From: JAPLJC01 sp052326585
GTDB lineage: Bacteria; Desulfobacterota; Desulfobaccia; Desulfobaccales; 0-14-0-80-60-11
Assembly (NCBI GenBank): GCA_052326585.1
Contig: JBKQLU010000054.1
Location: forward strand, 62,001 to 126,000
Direction: 5' to 3'
Length of the DNA stretch: 64,000 nt
The notes beneath the pieces were generated by a model. It had not been told where the DNA came from and did not search any database. It saw nothing but the letters and a program-made list of their open reading frames with translations. This document shows, in pieces, positions 33,764 to 42,606 of the stretch (position 1 is its first letter; the number at the start of each line of letters is the position of its first letter). Made by a program: the position numbers and the translations under genes.

Positions 33764-34603
33764 TCAAGGCAGGCGGAAACTGGCCCCTTCCCGGGCGGCC
33801 TCGACATAGAGAAGGTTGGTATCGGCCACCAGTTTCCGGGCCTCGATCAGGATCTTTTCCACCCCGGCGTCGCTGCGGCCGGGATCGTGGTGGGTCAGGA
33901 TCAGGCTGCGGGTTCCCGCCATCTGGGCCAGGTTCACCGCCTCCGCGTAGGTGGAGTGGCCCCAGCCCTGGTGCTCCGGCAGCTCAGAAGGCAGGAATTG
34001 GGCATCATGGATCAACAAGTCGCAGTCCCGGGCGAATTCCGCAAATTCCGGCAGCCTCCGGCCCTGGTCGGTCCCCAGCTCGTTGTCGGTGATGAAGACC
34101 ATGGAGTGGTCTCCCTCCCGGAAGCGGAAGCCGAAGCCCCCCTGGGGATGGTTGGTGTGAATGGCGTCAATGCTGACCCCGTCCACTTCCAGGGGCCCAT
34201 GGGACAGGCGGTTGAGGAAGTCGATGCGGGCCTTAAGATTTTCGAAGGCCACCGGGAAGAAGCCGTCCCCCAAGTTGCTGTCGAAGACCCGGGTCATGGC
34301 CTGAAAGGCCGGCGGCCAACCGTCCACCAGGATCTCGGTGGTCTCCTGGTAAATGGGCAGAAAGAAGGGAATGCCCAAAAGATGGTCCCAATGGCCATGG
34401 GTGAGGAGCAGGTGGATTTTGATGGGAGCGGGGTCTTCCAGCAAATGTTTCCCCAGGAGGCGCAGGCCGGTGCCGCCGTCGATGATAAGGCGTCTGCCGG
34501 AGTCCAGCAAGACTTCCACGCAGGTGGTGTTGCCCCCGAACTCCAGGGTAGAAGGCCCGGGGGCAGGAATTGAGCCCCGGGTCCCCCAAAACTTTATTTC
34601 CAT
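33764..34603 (-). CDS. MBL-fold metal-dependent hydrolase
   Basis: About 279 residues. MEIKFWGTRGSIPAPGP opens a metallo-beta-lactamase-fold protein with the metal motif LTHGHWDH, later DAIHTNHP, the aspartate in LLIHDAQF, and LTHHDPGRSD. This pattern resembles RNase Z/PhnP-like hydrolases and MBL domains fused to signalling proteins, but here it stands alone. Substrate unknown; probably cytoplasmic. The start at 34603 follows TGAGGTA and gives the family N-terminus; the frame is open to 34642. Confidence 0.82.
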   Translation of the reverse strand: MEIKFWGTRGSIPAPGPSTLEFGGNTTCVEVLLDSGRRLIIDGGTGLRLLGKHLLEDPAPIKIHLLLTHGHWDHLLGIPFFLPIYQETTEILVDGWPPAFQAMTRVFDSNLGDGFFPVAFENLKARIDFLNRLSHGPLEVDGVSIDAIHTNHPQGGFGFRFREGDHSMVFITDNELGTDQGRRLPEFAEFARDCDLLIHDAQFLPSELPEHQGWGHSTYAEAVNLAQMAGTRSLILTHHDPGRSDAGVEKILIEARKLVADTNLLYVEAAREGASFRLP

Positions 34604-34748
34604 TACCTCAGCTCCTCTCAGGAATGCTGCCGCACCTGGCAATTAATCCGGCCGTCAGGGATCTTCGTTGCAGACATTAAAGACCAAGGCCGGGTTGGGG
34701 TCAACTTAATGATGAATTTTTTTTTCCGGGTCCACAAGCATCCAGCCA

Positions 34749-35819
34749 CTATTCCCCCAGGGAAACGGGCAGCCGCTCCATTTCCAGGAAGGCGGCCACC
34801 AGGCCGAAGCAGCCGGTGAGCATCATATCTCCCAGGGGAGCCGCGAAGACCCCGGGCCAGCCCCGGGCCAGGCGCCGCCGCGGGCCGGTGATGATGGTAA
34901 AGGTAAAGGGAGCCGCCGGCGGATAACCGGATCCATAGGCGCAGCCGTGTCCCTGGTCGGCGAAGACCTCGTCGTTGGTTAGTTCTCCGGACTGAAAGCG
35001 GCCTAATTGGGCGAAGAGTTTGCCCTGATCCAAAAGACCGGTGTGGTGCTCATAGATGCCCCAAAGGCGGTCTTGCCGGACCAGGGCGGCAAAGGTATGG
35101 GCGTTGCCCAGGTTGACCACCATCAGGCCGGAGTCCAGGTGTTGCTGGGCCTGGGGGTCCAGCAGCGCTCCCCTTAGTCCGGCAGTGCAGGTGTCCATGA
35201 GCAGCACCCCCGGCAGGGTTTCGGCCACGGCCCGCATCCGGGTAAAGAAGTCGGGAGGCTGGCGGCTGGCCAAGTCCCGCAAGACGCCGCCCCGGAGGAG
35301 GATCTCTTCCCAATAGCGGAAGCGGAAACGGCGATTGCTCCCCTGGGGATAAAAACCGTGGTCCTGTACCGCCACCGCAAAGTGGCTGGGGAAAGGGACC
35401 TCAAAGGCCGCCAGCAGCCGGCCTAAACCCTCCTGGTCCACATCGCCCAGGGTGAGGGGAGCGGCCCCCGGGGGTGCGGTTTCGCTGAGGTCCACTCCCC
35501 AGGCAGCCACCTGCTCCAGGCGGTCGCTCAGGGTGAGGGCGACCTGGGGGGTGGCGGAGACCGGCAGCCCCCGGGCCAGATGGCGCCGCACCGCCCGGCT
35601 GACCGCGCCGCCGCCCATCAGGCGGCCTTGCAAAAAGATGGACCGTCCCGCCTCGGTCAGACGGCCGATGCGGCGGGCCAAAATTTGGGTGGGAGCCGGC
35701 AGCACCAGCTTCACCGCGTTCTCCACCGCCTGGCCCGGCTCCCAGATAAAGAGGTCCTGGGTGCCGCCCCCGATATCCAGGGCCATGATGGGTCCGATGC
35801 GCTCGGAATCAGTAGTCAT
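34749..35819 (-). CDS. DUF1786 family protein (ASKHA-like nucleotide-binding fold)
   Basis: Protein of 356 residues. The N-terminus IMALDIGGGTQDLFIW matches the DUF1786 pattern and resembles the phosphate-1 loop of actin/hexokinase-type ATPases. MVVNLGNAHTFAAL and GIYEHHTGLLD follow, with a late Gly-rich segment FAAPLGDMMLTGCFG. Some databases label the family a pyruvate formate-lyase activating enzyme, but no radical-SAM CxxxCxxC motif is present, so I do not use that name. It follows dedA by 13 bp in a pncB-dedA-DUF1786 operon. Confidence 0.78.
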   Translation of the reverse strand: MTTDSERIGPIMALDIGGGTQDLFIWEPGQAVENAVKLVLPAPTQILARRIGRLTEAGRSIFLQGRLMGGGAVSRAVRRHLARGLPVSATPQVALTLSDRLEQVAAWGVDLSETAPPGAAPLTLGDVDQEGLGRLLAAFEVPFPSHFAVAVQDHGFYPQGSNRRFRFRYWEEILLRGGVLRDLASRQPPDFFTRMRAVAETLPGVLLMDTCTAGLRGALLDPQAQQHLDSGLMVVNLGNAHTFAALVRQDRLWGIYEHHTGLLDQGKLFAQLGRFQSGELTNDEVFADQGHGCAYGSGYPPAAPFTFTIITGPRRRLARGWPGVFAAPLGDMMLTGCFGLVAAFLEMERLPVSLGE

Positions 35820-35832
35820 GGGTAACCCCAGG

Positions 35833-36453
35833 TCAGCCGGTTTCCGGCGGCGTTCCGGACGCTTTGTATTTCCATAGGAAATAGGCAGCCAGCCCCAGTA
35901 TTCCGGCCAGCAGCAGATAATCCAAAATGTGGGTGTAATGCTGGATGATTATCCAGTTTTGCTTGAGGCGCACCCCCAGGTAGATCAGGAAGCCGTTGTA
36001 TAAGGTGGCTCCCGCCGCGGTATAGAGGATAAAGGGCGTCAAGGACATGCGGGCCAGCCCCGCCGGGATGGAGATCAAGTGGCGCACCACCGGGAGGAAG
36101 CGGGACAGGAAAATCGTCTTGCCGCCGTGGCGCTGGAAAAACCTGTCGGTCAACTCCAGGTGGTGCGGATTGAGGAAGAGGTAGCGGCCGTAACGGAGCA
36201 CCACCGGCTCCCCCAGCGTTCCCATGCCGTAGGATAGCAGCGAGCCGCAAATCGACCCCAGGCTGCTGGCTGCCATTACCGCCAGGAAATCCAATTGGCC
36301 GGTGAAGATTAAGAAGCCGGCAAAGGGCATGACCAGCTCGTTGGGAACCGGGGCGATCATGCTCCCCAGGGCCATCAGCACGAAGATGCCCGGGTAGCTG
36401 CACTGGCTGATGAAGAGAGTATTAACGTAACAGAGAGATTCGGTAAGTCCCAT
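35833..36453 (-). CDS. DedA/VTT-family membrane protein
   Basis: Protein of 206 residues with 4-5 helices and the DedA motifs: PVPNELVMPFAGFL near the N-terminus, GSICGSLLSYGMG, and FLSRFLPVVRHLISIPAGLARM, the conserved arginine/proline region. DedA proteins are implicated in flipping phospholipid or undecaprenyl-phosphate carriers. It lies 6 bp after pncB and 13 bp before the DUF1786 gene. Confidence 0.9.
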   Translation of the reverse strand: MGLTESLCYVNTLFISQCSYPGIFVLMALGSMIAPVPNELVMPFAGFLIFTGQLDFLAVMAASSLGSICGSLLSYGMGTLGEPVVLRYGRYLFLNPHHLELTDRFFQRHGGKTIFLSRFLPVVRHLISIPAGLARMSLTPFILYTAAGATLYNGFLIYLGVRLKQNWIIIQHYTHILDYLLLAGILGLAAYFLWKYKASGTPPETG

Positions 36454-36459
36454 GGGGCG

Positions 36460-37830
36460 TCAACTTTCTCCTAATTCGCCATGTTGCAGTTGCCACTCCA
36501 CCTGGGACTGCAGTTCCCGGAGACCGGGGCTCAGCGCCACCGGATAAAGGGATGGGTCCCGCAGGGCCTTATAGGGCTCGGGCAGCAAGGCAAACTGGCT
36601 CAGAAAATATTCCCGGCTGTCGTTCAGGGACTGCTTGGGCTCGATGATCCGGCCCCGGCGCATCACCGGGCGCAGCAGGGGGACGGCCCCGGTCACTTCT
36701 TCCTGGCGCAGCGCAATGACATCCCGGCACATCTGGCCCTGGCCATCATAATGGCGGTAGGTCTGCTTTTTATCTACCAAGGTAGCCTTGCCGGCGGAGA
36801 GTTTCATTACCGGGCGGCCGCCATATTTAACCAGTTTATAGGCGATGTCGAAATAGGGGGCGTCGGCGGAAACCCCCATCCTGGTGCCCACTGCGAAGCT
36901 GTCGATCTGGGCGCCCGCGGCCAGCAACGCGGCGATCTTGTATTCGTCGAAGCCGCCGCTGGCCAGGATGCGGACCTCGGGCGCGCCGCCGTCGTCCAGG
37001 AGGCGGCGCACTTCCCGGCTGATGGCGGCCATGTCGCCGCTGTCCAGGCGGACGGATTGCAGGCGCCCGCCCCGGGCCTTCATCTCTCTGGCCACCTGGA
37101 GGGCATTCCTGGCGCCGGCCAGGCTATCGTACGTGTCGATGAGCAGGGTGGTAGCCCCGGGAAAGATCCGGGAGAAGACCCGAAAGGCATCGATCTCCCA
37201 GGGAAAGGTGGTGATGAAAGAGTGGGCCATGGTGCCGAAGATAGGGAGGCCGTAAATTTTTCCCGCCAGGACGTTGCTGCTCCCCGAAAACCCGGCCAGA
37301 TAAGAGGCCCGGGCCACCTTCAGGCCGGCGTCCGCCCCCTGGGTGCGCCGCAGGGAAAAATCGACCAGGGGCCGTCCCTGGGCGGCATGGAGGGAGCGGC
37401 TGGCCTTGGTGGCGAGCAGGGTCTGCAGGCTGATGGCATTGATGATGAAAGTCTCCACCAACTGGGCCTCCAGGATAGGGCCGCTCACCTCCAGGATGGG
37501 CTCGTCTTTGAAAAAGAGGCTCCCCTCGGGAAGGGCATGAACCTCGCCGGTGAATCGAACCTGCCCCAGGTAATCGAGAAAGGAGACCTTAAAGAGGCCG
37601 GTGCTCTCCAGATAAGCCAGGTCTTCTCCAGTGAACCTCAGGGTTTCCAGGTAGTGGAGGGCCTCGGCCAGGCCGGCGGCGACAAAGTAGCCGCGGTCCT
37701 GGGGATACTGGCGGATGAACAGGCTGAAAGTGGCCGCCGCCGCCATTCCCTGGTCAAAATAGCAGGCCGCCATGGTCAACTGGTAGAGATCAGTCAACAG
37801 GGCCGGCGGCTCTGCCAGGGTCTGCTCCAT
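36460..37830 (-). CDS. pncB: Nicotinate phosphoribosyltransferase
   Basis: Protein of 456 residues. LLTDLYQLTMAACYFDQGM opens the family, then DFSLRRTQG, GTMAHSFITTFPWEIDAF with the catalytic-loop histidine, RLDSGDM (PRPP/ribose binding) and SGGFDEYKI. The enzyme makes NaMN from nicotinate and PRPP for NAD salvage. It leads an operon with dedA and a DUF1786 gene. A TATAAT on the minus strand at 37896-37891 with a weak -35 (TTTTAG, 17-bp spacer) may be its promoter. Confidence 0.93.
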   Translation of the reverse strand: MEQTLAEPPALLTDLYQLTMAACYFDQGMAAAATFSLFIRQYPQDRGYFVAAGLAEALHYLETLRFTGEDLAYLESTGLFKVSFLDYLGQVRFTGEVHALPEGSLFFKDEPILEVSGPILEAQLVETFIINAISLQTLLATKASRSLHAAQGRPLVDFSLRRTQGADAGLKVARASYLAGFSGSSNVLAGKIYGLPIFGTMAHSFITTFPWEIDAFRVFSRIFPGATTLLIDTYDSLAGARNALQVAREMKARGGRLQSVRLDSGDMAAISREVRRLLDDGGAPEVRILASGGFDEYKIAALLAAGAQIDSFAVGTRMGVSADAPYFDIAYKLVKYGGRPVMKLSAGKATLVDKKQTYRHYDGQGQMCRDVIALRQEEVTGAVPLLRPVMRRGRIIEPKQSLNDSREYFLSQFALLPEPYKALRDPSLYPVALSPGLRELQSQVEWQLQHGELGES

Positions 37831-38002
37831 GCCGATCCTCCGGGCGGCGCAATCCGATCCGCCCCCATTCCCCCTTGAAATTAACGATTCATTATAACTA
37901 AAGGAAGATATCTCTAAAAGAGCTTACCTTGCGGTTTTAGCTTGAAATGAGCCTGTTTAATGCAGATAAATAGTATAAATATCTTCTTCATGAGGTTGGA
38001 CT

Positions 38003-38962
38003 ATGAGCCAGTGCGAACTATACGATCTGATTATCGTGGGAGGAGGGCCAGGTGGTCTCAGCGCCGGGATCTATGCCATGCGGGCGGCCCTGAAGACGGT
38101 TCTCATAGAAAAGGGGCTTCCAGGCGGCCAGGTGAACCTTACCGACGCGGTGGAGAACTACCCCGGTTTTGAGAATATCAGCGGCTTCGACCTGTCCCAG
38201 AAGTTCTTGCAGCATGCCCAGGGCTATGGCCTGGAGGTGAGGCAGCAGGAAGTGGCGGCGGTGGAACCGGGGCTGGAGTTCCATTCGGTGCGGCTGGCCA
38301 ACGGCGACCTTCTCAATAGCCACGCGGTGATCCTGGCCACCGGCGGCAATCCCCGCAAGCTGAATATCCCCGGGGAATCAGAATACTACGGAAGCGGGGT
38401 CTCCTATTGCGCCACCTGCGACGGCTTTTTCTTCCGGGGCAAGAATGTGGCAGTGGTGGGCGGCGGTGATACCGCCCTGGAGGAAGCCCTGTATCTAGCC
38501 AAGATCACCAGGCAGGTGCATCTAATCCATCGCCGGGACGCCTTGCGCGGTGGCCGCATCTTGCAGCAGCGGGTCATGGCTGAGCCCCATATTGAGATCC
38601 TCTGGAACACCATTCCCACGGAAATCCTGGCCAATGACCAGGGGGTGCGGGGCGTCACCTTGCAAGACAAGCAGACCGGGGTCTTAAGGGAGCTGCCGGT
38701 GGACGGGGTCTTCATCTTCATCGGCTTCATTCCCAATAACCAACTGGTGCCCGGGGGCATCCGCATGGATCACGACGGCTATGTGGTGACCGATGAGAAG
38801 TGCGAAACCAACCAAGCGGGAATCTTTGTCATTGGCGACCTCAGGCAAAAATACGCCAGGCAGATCGTCACGGCCGCGGCGGAGGGCTGCACTGCGGCCC
38901 TGGCCGCAGCCCTGGGCGTGGAAATGAAGAAAAGCGGCCAGGCCTGTATTCAACCCAAATAG
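38003..38962 (+). CDS. trxB: Thioredoxin reductase
   Basis: Protein of 319 residues: FAD-binding GGGPGGLSAGIYAMRAAL at the N-terminus, the redox motif CATC (SYCATCDGFFF), NADPH-binding VVGGGDTALEEALYL, and GIFVIGDLRQKYARQIVTAAAEG near the end. It reduces thioredoxins with NADPH. The trxA gene is not adjacent; the selenocysteine thioredoxin-like protein at 46820-47395 could be a client (speculative). It is convergent with tsaD, with a heptad array between the two stops. Confidence 0.94.
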   Translation: MSQCELYDLIIVGGGPGGLSAGIYAMRAALKTVLIEKGLPGGQVNLTDAVENYPGFENISGFDLSQKFLQHAQGYGLEVRQQEVAAVEPGLEFHSVRLANGDLLNSHAVILATGGNPRKLNIPGESEYYGSGVSYCATCDGFFFRGKNVAVVGGGDTALEEALYLAKITRQVHLIHRRDALRGGRILQQRVMAEPHIEILWNTIPTEILANDQGVRGVTLQDKQTGVLRELPVDGVFIFIGFIPNNQLVPGGIRMDHDGYVVTDEKCETNQAGIFVIGDLRQKYARQIVTAAAEGCTAALAAALGVEMKKSGQACIQPK

Positions 38963-38997
38963 CTCTCAGCCGGCAGCTAAAGCAAAACCAAAAAAAA

Positions 38998-39032
38998 CTC
39001 AAAACTCGAAACTCGAAACTCGAAACTCGAAA
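38998..39032. repeat. Heptad repeat array, unit CTCGAAA
   Basis: CTCAAAA then four perfect CTCGAAA units between the convergent stops of trxB and tsaD. No hairpin potential of note. Confidence 0.85.
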
Positions 39033-39042
39033 CTTTTGTGCC

Positions 39043-40050
39043 CTAACCCCGGGAGAAGACGTCCGCGTCCAGGTCGAGGCGGGCCCCGGCCGCCAGCAGA
39101 TGGTAACCCAGGGCCGCCACCATGGCGGCGTTGTCGCCGCACAAGTGGACGGGCGGCAGGAAAAGCCCGGCGCCGCTGGCTGCGGCCCGCTCCTGAAGAA
39201 CCTGGCGCAGGCAGCCATTGGCCGCCACTCCCCCGCAGACCAGCAGGCGGCCGCCGCCAGTCGGGAAATTTTGGGTTAACGCCAGCCAGGCCCGGCTCAC
39301 CAGGGCCTCCACCACCGCTTCCTGGAAGCCGGCGGCCAGGTCGGCCCGGGCCTGGGGGTCGCCAAGGATCTCCGGGTCTTTTTTGAGGGTAAGGGCCACC
39401 GCGGTCTTCAGGCCGCTGAAGCTGAAGGTCAGGGGCTCTGCCAAGATGCGGGGCCGGGGCAGGCGGAAGGTGGCGGCGCGGCCCACGGCCGCCAATTTTT
39501 CGATACCTACGCCGCCGGGATAGCCCAGCTGCAGGAGCCGGGCCACCTTGTCGAAGGCCTCGCCGGCGGCGTCATCCCGGCTCCGGCCCAGGAGCTGCAT
39601 TTCCAGAAAGCCGTTTACCCGGTAGAGGTTGGTGTGGCCGCCGGAAACTACCAGGGCCACCAGGGGTAAGGACGGCGGCTCCCCGGTCAGAAAGGCCGCC
39701 AGGACATGGGCCTTAAGGTGGTGGACCCCGGTCAGCGGCAAGCGCTGCTGGAAGGCCAGGGTCTTGGCCACGGCCATCCCGATGACCAGGGCGCCGATGA
39801 GCCCGGGCCCCTGGGTCACGGCCAGGCCGTCCAACTCCTTAAGGGTCACGCCGGCCTGGTCCAGGGCCGCCTGGATCACCGGCAGGATGTTCTCCAGATG
39901 CCGCCGGGCCGCCAGCTCCGGCACCACTCCGCCGTAGGCGGCGTGCAACTCGAACTGGGTGGCCACCACCGAGGAGAGGATGCGCCGGCCGTCGGCTACC
40001 ACCGCGGCCGCGGTCTCGTCGCAGGAGGTCTCGATTCCCAAGATCAGCAT
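39043..40050 (-). CDS. tsaD: tRNA N6-threonylcarbamoyladenosine transferase TsaD
   Basis: Protein of 335 residues: GIETSCDETAAAVV at the start, the metal-binding HHLKAH, VSGGHTNLY, and VCGGVAANGCLR near the end. It transfers the threonylcarbamoyl group to A37 of ANN-decoding tRNAs. It belongs to the same ASKHA carbamoyltransferase superfamily as the C-terminal domain of HypF in this window. It follows the comEA-like gene by 4 bp. Confidence 0.97.
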   Translation of the reverse strand: MLILGIETSCDETAAAVVADGRRILSSVVATQFELHAAYGGVVPELAARRHLENILPVIQAALDQAGVTLKELDGLAVTQGPGLIGALVIGMAVAKTLAFQQRLPLTGVHHLKAHVLAAFLTGEPPSLPLVALVVSGGHTNLYRVNGFLEMQLLGRSRDDAAGEAFDKVARLLQLGYPGGVGIEKLAAVGRAATFRLPRPRILAEPLTFSFSGLKTAVALTLKKDPEILGDPQARADLAAGFQEAVVEALVSRAWLALTQNFPTGGGRLLVCGGVAANGCLRQVLQERAAASGAGLFLPPVHLCGDNAAMVAALGYHLLAAGARLDLDADVFSRG

Positions 40051-40054
40051 CTTT

Positions 40055-40660
40055 TCAGTGGGGCGCCGCGGCGCCAGCCGGGCTTTCTGAGATGAACAGG
40101 TGCGGCCTGAGGTTCTCCAATTTTTTCGGGCCGATGCCGGAAACTTGCAGCAGGTCGTCGATTTTCCTAAAGGGGCCGTTGGCCTGGCGGTAGTCGCTGA
40201 TGGCCTGGGCCAGGGCCGGGCCGGTCCCGGGAATGGCCTGGAGATCGGCGGCGCTGGCGGTGTTCAGCTCCAGGGGCAGACCCAGGGTGAGGAGTTGGGC
40301 TCCGGCCATGCGCCCCAACTGGTAATGCCGGTCCGGGCTGACGATAACCAGGCTGCCCGAGGTGATTGCGCCGGTTTGGCCAGCCGGCTCCGGACCAGGG
40401 GCGGGCGGGGCCAGCCCCGGGCCGCGGCCCTGACGCCAGACCTCCGTGAGATTCGGGGTGTGGTCGAAGGCGTAGACCCCGGGCGCGGCCACCGCGCCGC
40501 GCACTTCCACAAACACCGGGTTGGCATCCGGTCGGAATGGTGGGGAAGGCGAGGGACCCAAACCGAAATTGGCCCGCCAGGCCCATAATAGTAAAAGGCC
40601 CGCCCCCAGCAGCAGAATGACTCCCAATTGCGACCGGCTGAAGCAGGGGAGGCTTTTCAT
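40055..40660 (-). CDS. ComEA-like helix-hairpin-helix protein with SLBB-like segment
   Basis: Protein of 201 residues with one N-terminal membrane helix (~10-30), an SLBB/ComEA-type segment (VFVEVRGAVAAPGVYAF, ~48-65) and two C-terminal helix-hairpin-helix motifs (LNTASAADLQAIPGTGPALA and DDLLQVSGIGPKKLENL). This resembles ComEA, the DNA receptor for natural transformation, although HhH proteins of this size also occur in non-competent bacteria. No comEC gene is in the window. Confidence 0.82.
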   Translation of the reverse strand: MKSLPCFSRSQLGVILLLGAGLLLLWAWRANFGLGPSPSPPFRPDANPVFVEVRGAVAAPGVYAFDHTPNLTEVWRQGRGPGLAPPAPGPEPAGQTGAITSGSLVIVSPDRHYQLGRMAGAQLLTLGLPLELNTASAADLQAIPGTGPALAQAISDYRQANGPFRKIDDLLQVSGIGPKKLENLRPHLFISESPAGAAAPH

Positions 40661-40826
40661 AAGCTACGCAGTCTCGCTTTTGGGAAAGAATCCATCTAGC
40701 CACCGGAAGGGAAGGGCGTCCCCAAGGAATGCCGGTAAAGTTTTGCTAAGAGGCAGGGAGCAGAGAATTGTTTGACCTTAGACATGCTGACTATCTAGTC
40801 AATTTATAGAATTTACAAGCTATTTT

Positions 40827-40851
40827 CCTCTCCCCCCTCGGGGGGGAGAGG
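40827..40851. repeat. CT/GA-rich hairpin of the dispersed type
   Basis: CCTCTCCCCC (40827-40836) pairs with GGGGGAGAGG (40842-40851). Hairpins of the same composition are at 25461, 29463 and 55647. A TGACTA-TC-TAGTCA inverted repeat lies at 40788-40801. The 276-bp gap has no gene. Confidence 0.55.
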
Positions 40852-40936
40852 GGATTTTAGTGCATCGGAATAATATGGTGAAATCGCTGAAATTGCCATG
40901 GCCTGAGGTTTTTCTTAAGATCAGGACCAGGGCCGC

Positions 40937-42586
40937 TCAGCGGGCCTGCGCCTCGTCCTTGTGGAGTTTGTAGCTGATGCCATCCACCAGGGCGGTCCAG
41001 GAGGCCTCGATGATGTCATGGGAAACGCCAACGGTGCCCCAGCGGTCACGGCCGTCCCGGGACTCGATGAGGACCCGCACCTTGGCGTCGGTGCTGCCGG
41101 TGCCCGGCAGGACCCGCACCTTAAAATCGTCCAGGCGCATCTCGGCCAGCCGCGGGTAGAAGCGGAGCAAGGCCTTGAGCAGGGCCCGGAACAGGGCGTT
41201 CACCGGGCCGTTGCCCCTGGCCGCGGTGTGGACCTCGTGGAGGCCGACCCGCACCCGGATGGTGGCTTCCGGCAGCGGCTCATCCTCTTCGCCCAGTTTC
41301 TGGTCCACCACCCGGTAGCTCAGGAGGCGAAAGTACTCCCGGTGTTGGCCCAGGGCGGCCCGGAGCAGCATCTCCAGGGAAGCCTCGGCGCTTTCGAACT
41401 GGTAGCCTTCGGCCTCCAGGTCCTTGACCCGCTCCAGGATGGTTTGCAGGGCTTCGGTGCTCTTGGGCGGCATCTTCAGGTTCATGTCCCGGACCTTATC
41501 CAGGGCAAATTGTACGTCCCGGTCATGGGCCGCCGGCTCCAATCCCAACTCCTTGGCCTTGAGGAAGATGCTGCTCTTGCCGGAGAGGTCAGAGACCGGA
41601 ATTTGCCGGACGTTGCCGACCAGTTCGGGGGAGAGGTGCTCGTAGGCCCGGGGGTCGCGCTTCACCGCGGCGGCATGCACCCCGCCCTTGTGGGCAAAGG
41701 CGCTGATGCCCACGTAAGGCTGGTAACGATTGGGATGGACATTGGCCAGCTCGTAGACGAAGCGGGAGACCTCCGTCAAGCGCTTGAGGTTCGCGGCGCT
41801 GAGGCAATCAATCCCCATCTTCACTTGCAAGGCCGGGATGATGGAGCAGAGATTGGCGTTGCCGCAGCGCTCCCCGAAGCCGTTGATGGTTCCCTGCACC
41901 TGTTGGCAGCCCAGCTCGACCCCGGCCAGGCTGTTGGCCACCGCCAGCTCCGAGTCGTTATGGGCGTGGATGCCTAAGGGGATGCGGCGGAACTTCTTCT
42001 GTACCGCCTTGATGATGCCGGGTAGTTCGGAGGTCAGGGTGCCGCCGTTGGTGTCGCACAGCACCAGGCACTGGGCCCCCCCAGCCACTGCGGCCTCCAG
42101 GGTCTTAAGGGCGTACTCCGGGTCGTCCTTGAAGCCGTCGAAAAAGTGCTCGGCGTCATAAAAGAGCTCCGCCACCCGGGGCTTGATATAGCCCAGGGAA
42201 TGGCGGATGAGTTCCAGATTGCGCTCCGGGGTGGTTTGCAGGATCTCCTGTACCTGAAAGAGGGAGGATTTCCCGAAGATGGTGACCACATGGGCCCGGC
42301 TGAGCAGCAGTTCCTGGAAGACCGGGTCCGACTCCGGAGGCCGGTCTTTATGATGGGTGCTGCCAAAGGCGGCGATGCGGCTGCCGTTGAGGTCGCCGTA
42401 TTGGCGAATTTCCTCAAAGAAATCCCGGTCCTTGGGATTGGAGCCCGGCCAGCCGCCCTCGATATAATGGACCCCAAACTGGGCCAGTTTCCTGGCGATG
42501 CGGATCTTGTCGGCCAGGGACAGCGAGAAATATTCCGCCTGGGTGCCGTCCCTCAGGGTGGTGTCGTAGATCTTTACCTGACGCAT
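40937..42586 (-). CDS. cimA: Citramalate synthase (CimA)
   Basis: Protein of 549 residues of the alpha-IPMS/homocitrate synthase family: YDTTLRDGTQAEYFSLSL, THHKD, GIHAHNDSELAVANSL (metal-binding HxH), INGFGERCGNANL, and a C-terminal LeuA-type regulatory domain (~400-540). The long form with THHKD and GERCGN fits (R)-citramalate synthase (CimA/LeuA2), which condenses pyruvate and acetyl-CoA for the threonine-independent isoleucine route. It lies 20 bp after lysC. The ilvE at 54560 would finish the pathway. Confidence 0.88.
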   Translation of the reverse strand: MRQVKIYDTTLRDGTQAEYFSLSLADKIRIARKLAQFGVHYIEGGWPGSNPKDRDFFEEIRQYGDLNGSRIAAFGSTHHKDRPPESDPVFQELLLSRAHVVTIFGKSSLFQVQEILQTTPERNLELIRHSLGYIKPRVAELFYDAEHFFDGFKDDPEYALKTLEAAVAGGAQCLVLCDTNGGTLTSELPGIIKAVQKKFRRIPLGIHAHNDSELAVANSLAGVELGCQQVQGTINGFGERCGNANLCSIIPALQVKMGIDCLSAANLKRLTEVSRFVYELANVHPNRYQPYVGISAFAHKGGVHAAAVKRDPRAYEHLSPELVGNVRQIPVSDLSGKSSIFLKAKELGLEPAAHDRDVQFALDKVRDMNLKMPPKSTEALQTILERVKDLEAEGYQFESAEASLEMLLRAALGQHREYFRLLSYRVVDQKLGEEDEPLPEATIRVRVGLHEVHTAARGNGPVNALFRALLKALLRFYPRLAEMRLDDFKVRVLPGTGSTDAKVRVLIESRDGRDRWGTVGVSHDIIEASWTALVDGISYKLHKDEAQAR

Positions 42587-42606
42587 AGAGGCCCTCTAAA
42601 AGGGGT

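Noticed and set aside
34749..35819. Pyruvate formate-lyase activating enzyme label for the DUF1786 protein
   Set aside because: No CxxxCxxC radical-SAM motif is present; the label is an inherited database name.
37545..37575. TGAATCGAACCTGCC resembling a tRNA T-arm on the opposite strand
   Set aside because: It is inside pncB in frame and no acceptor or anticodon arm can be formed around it.
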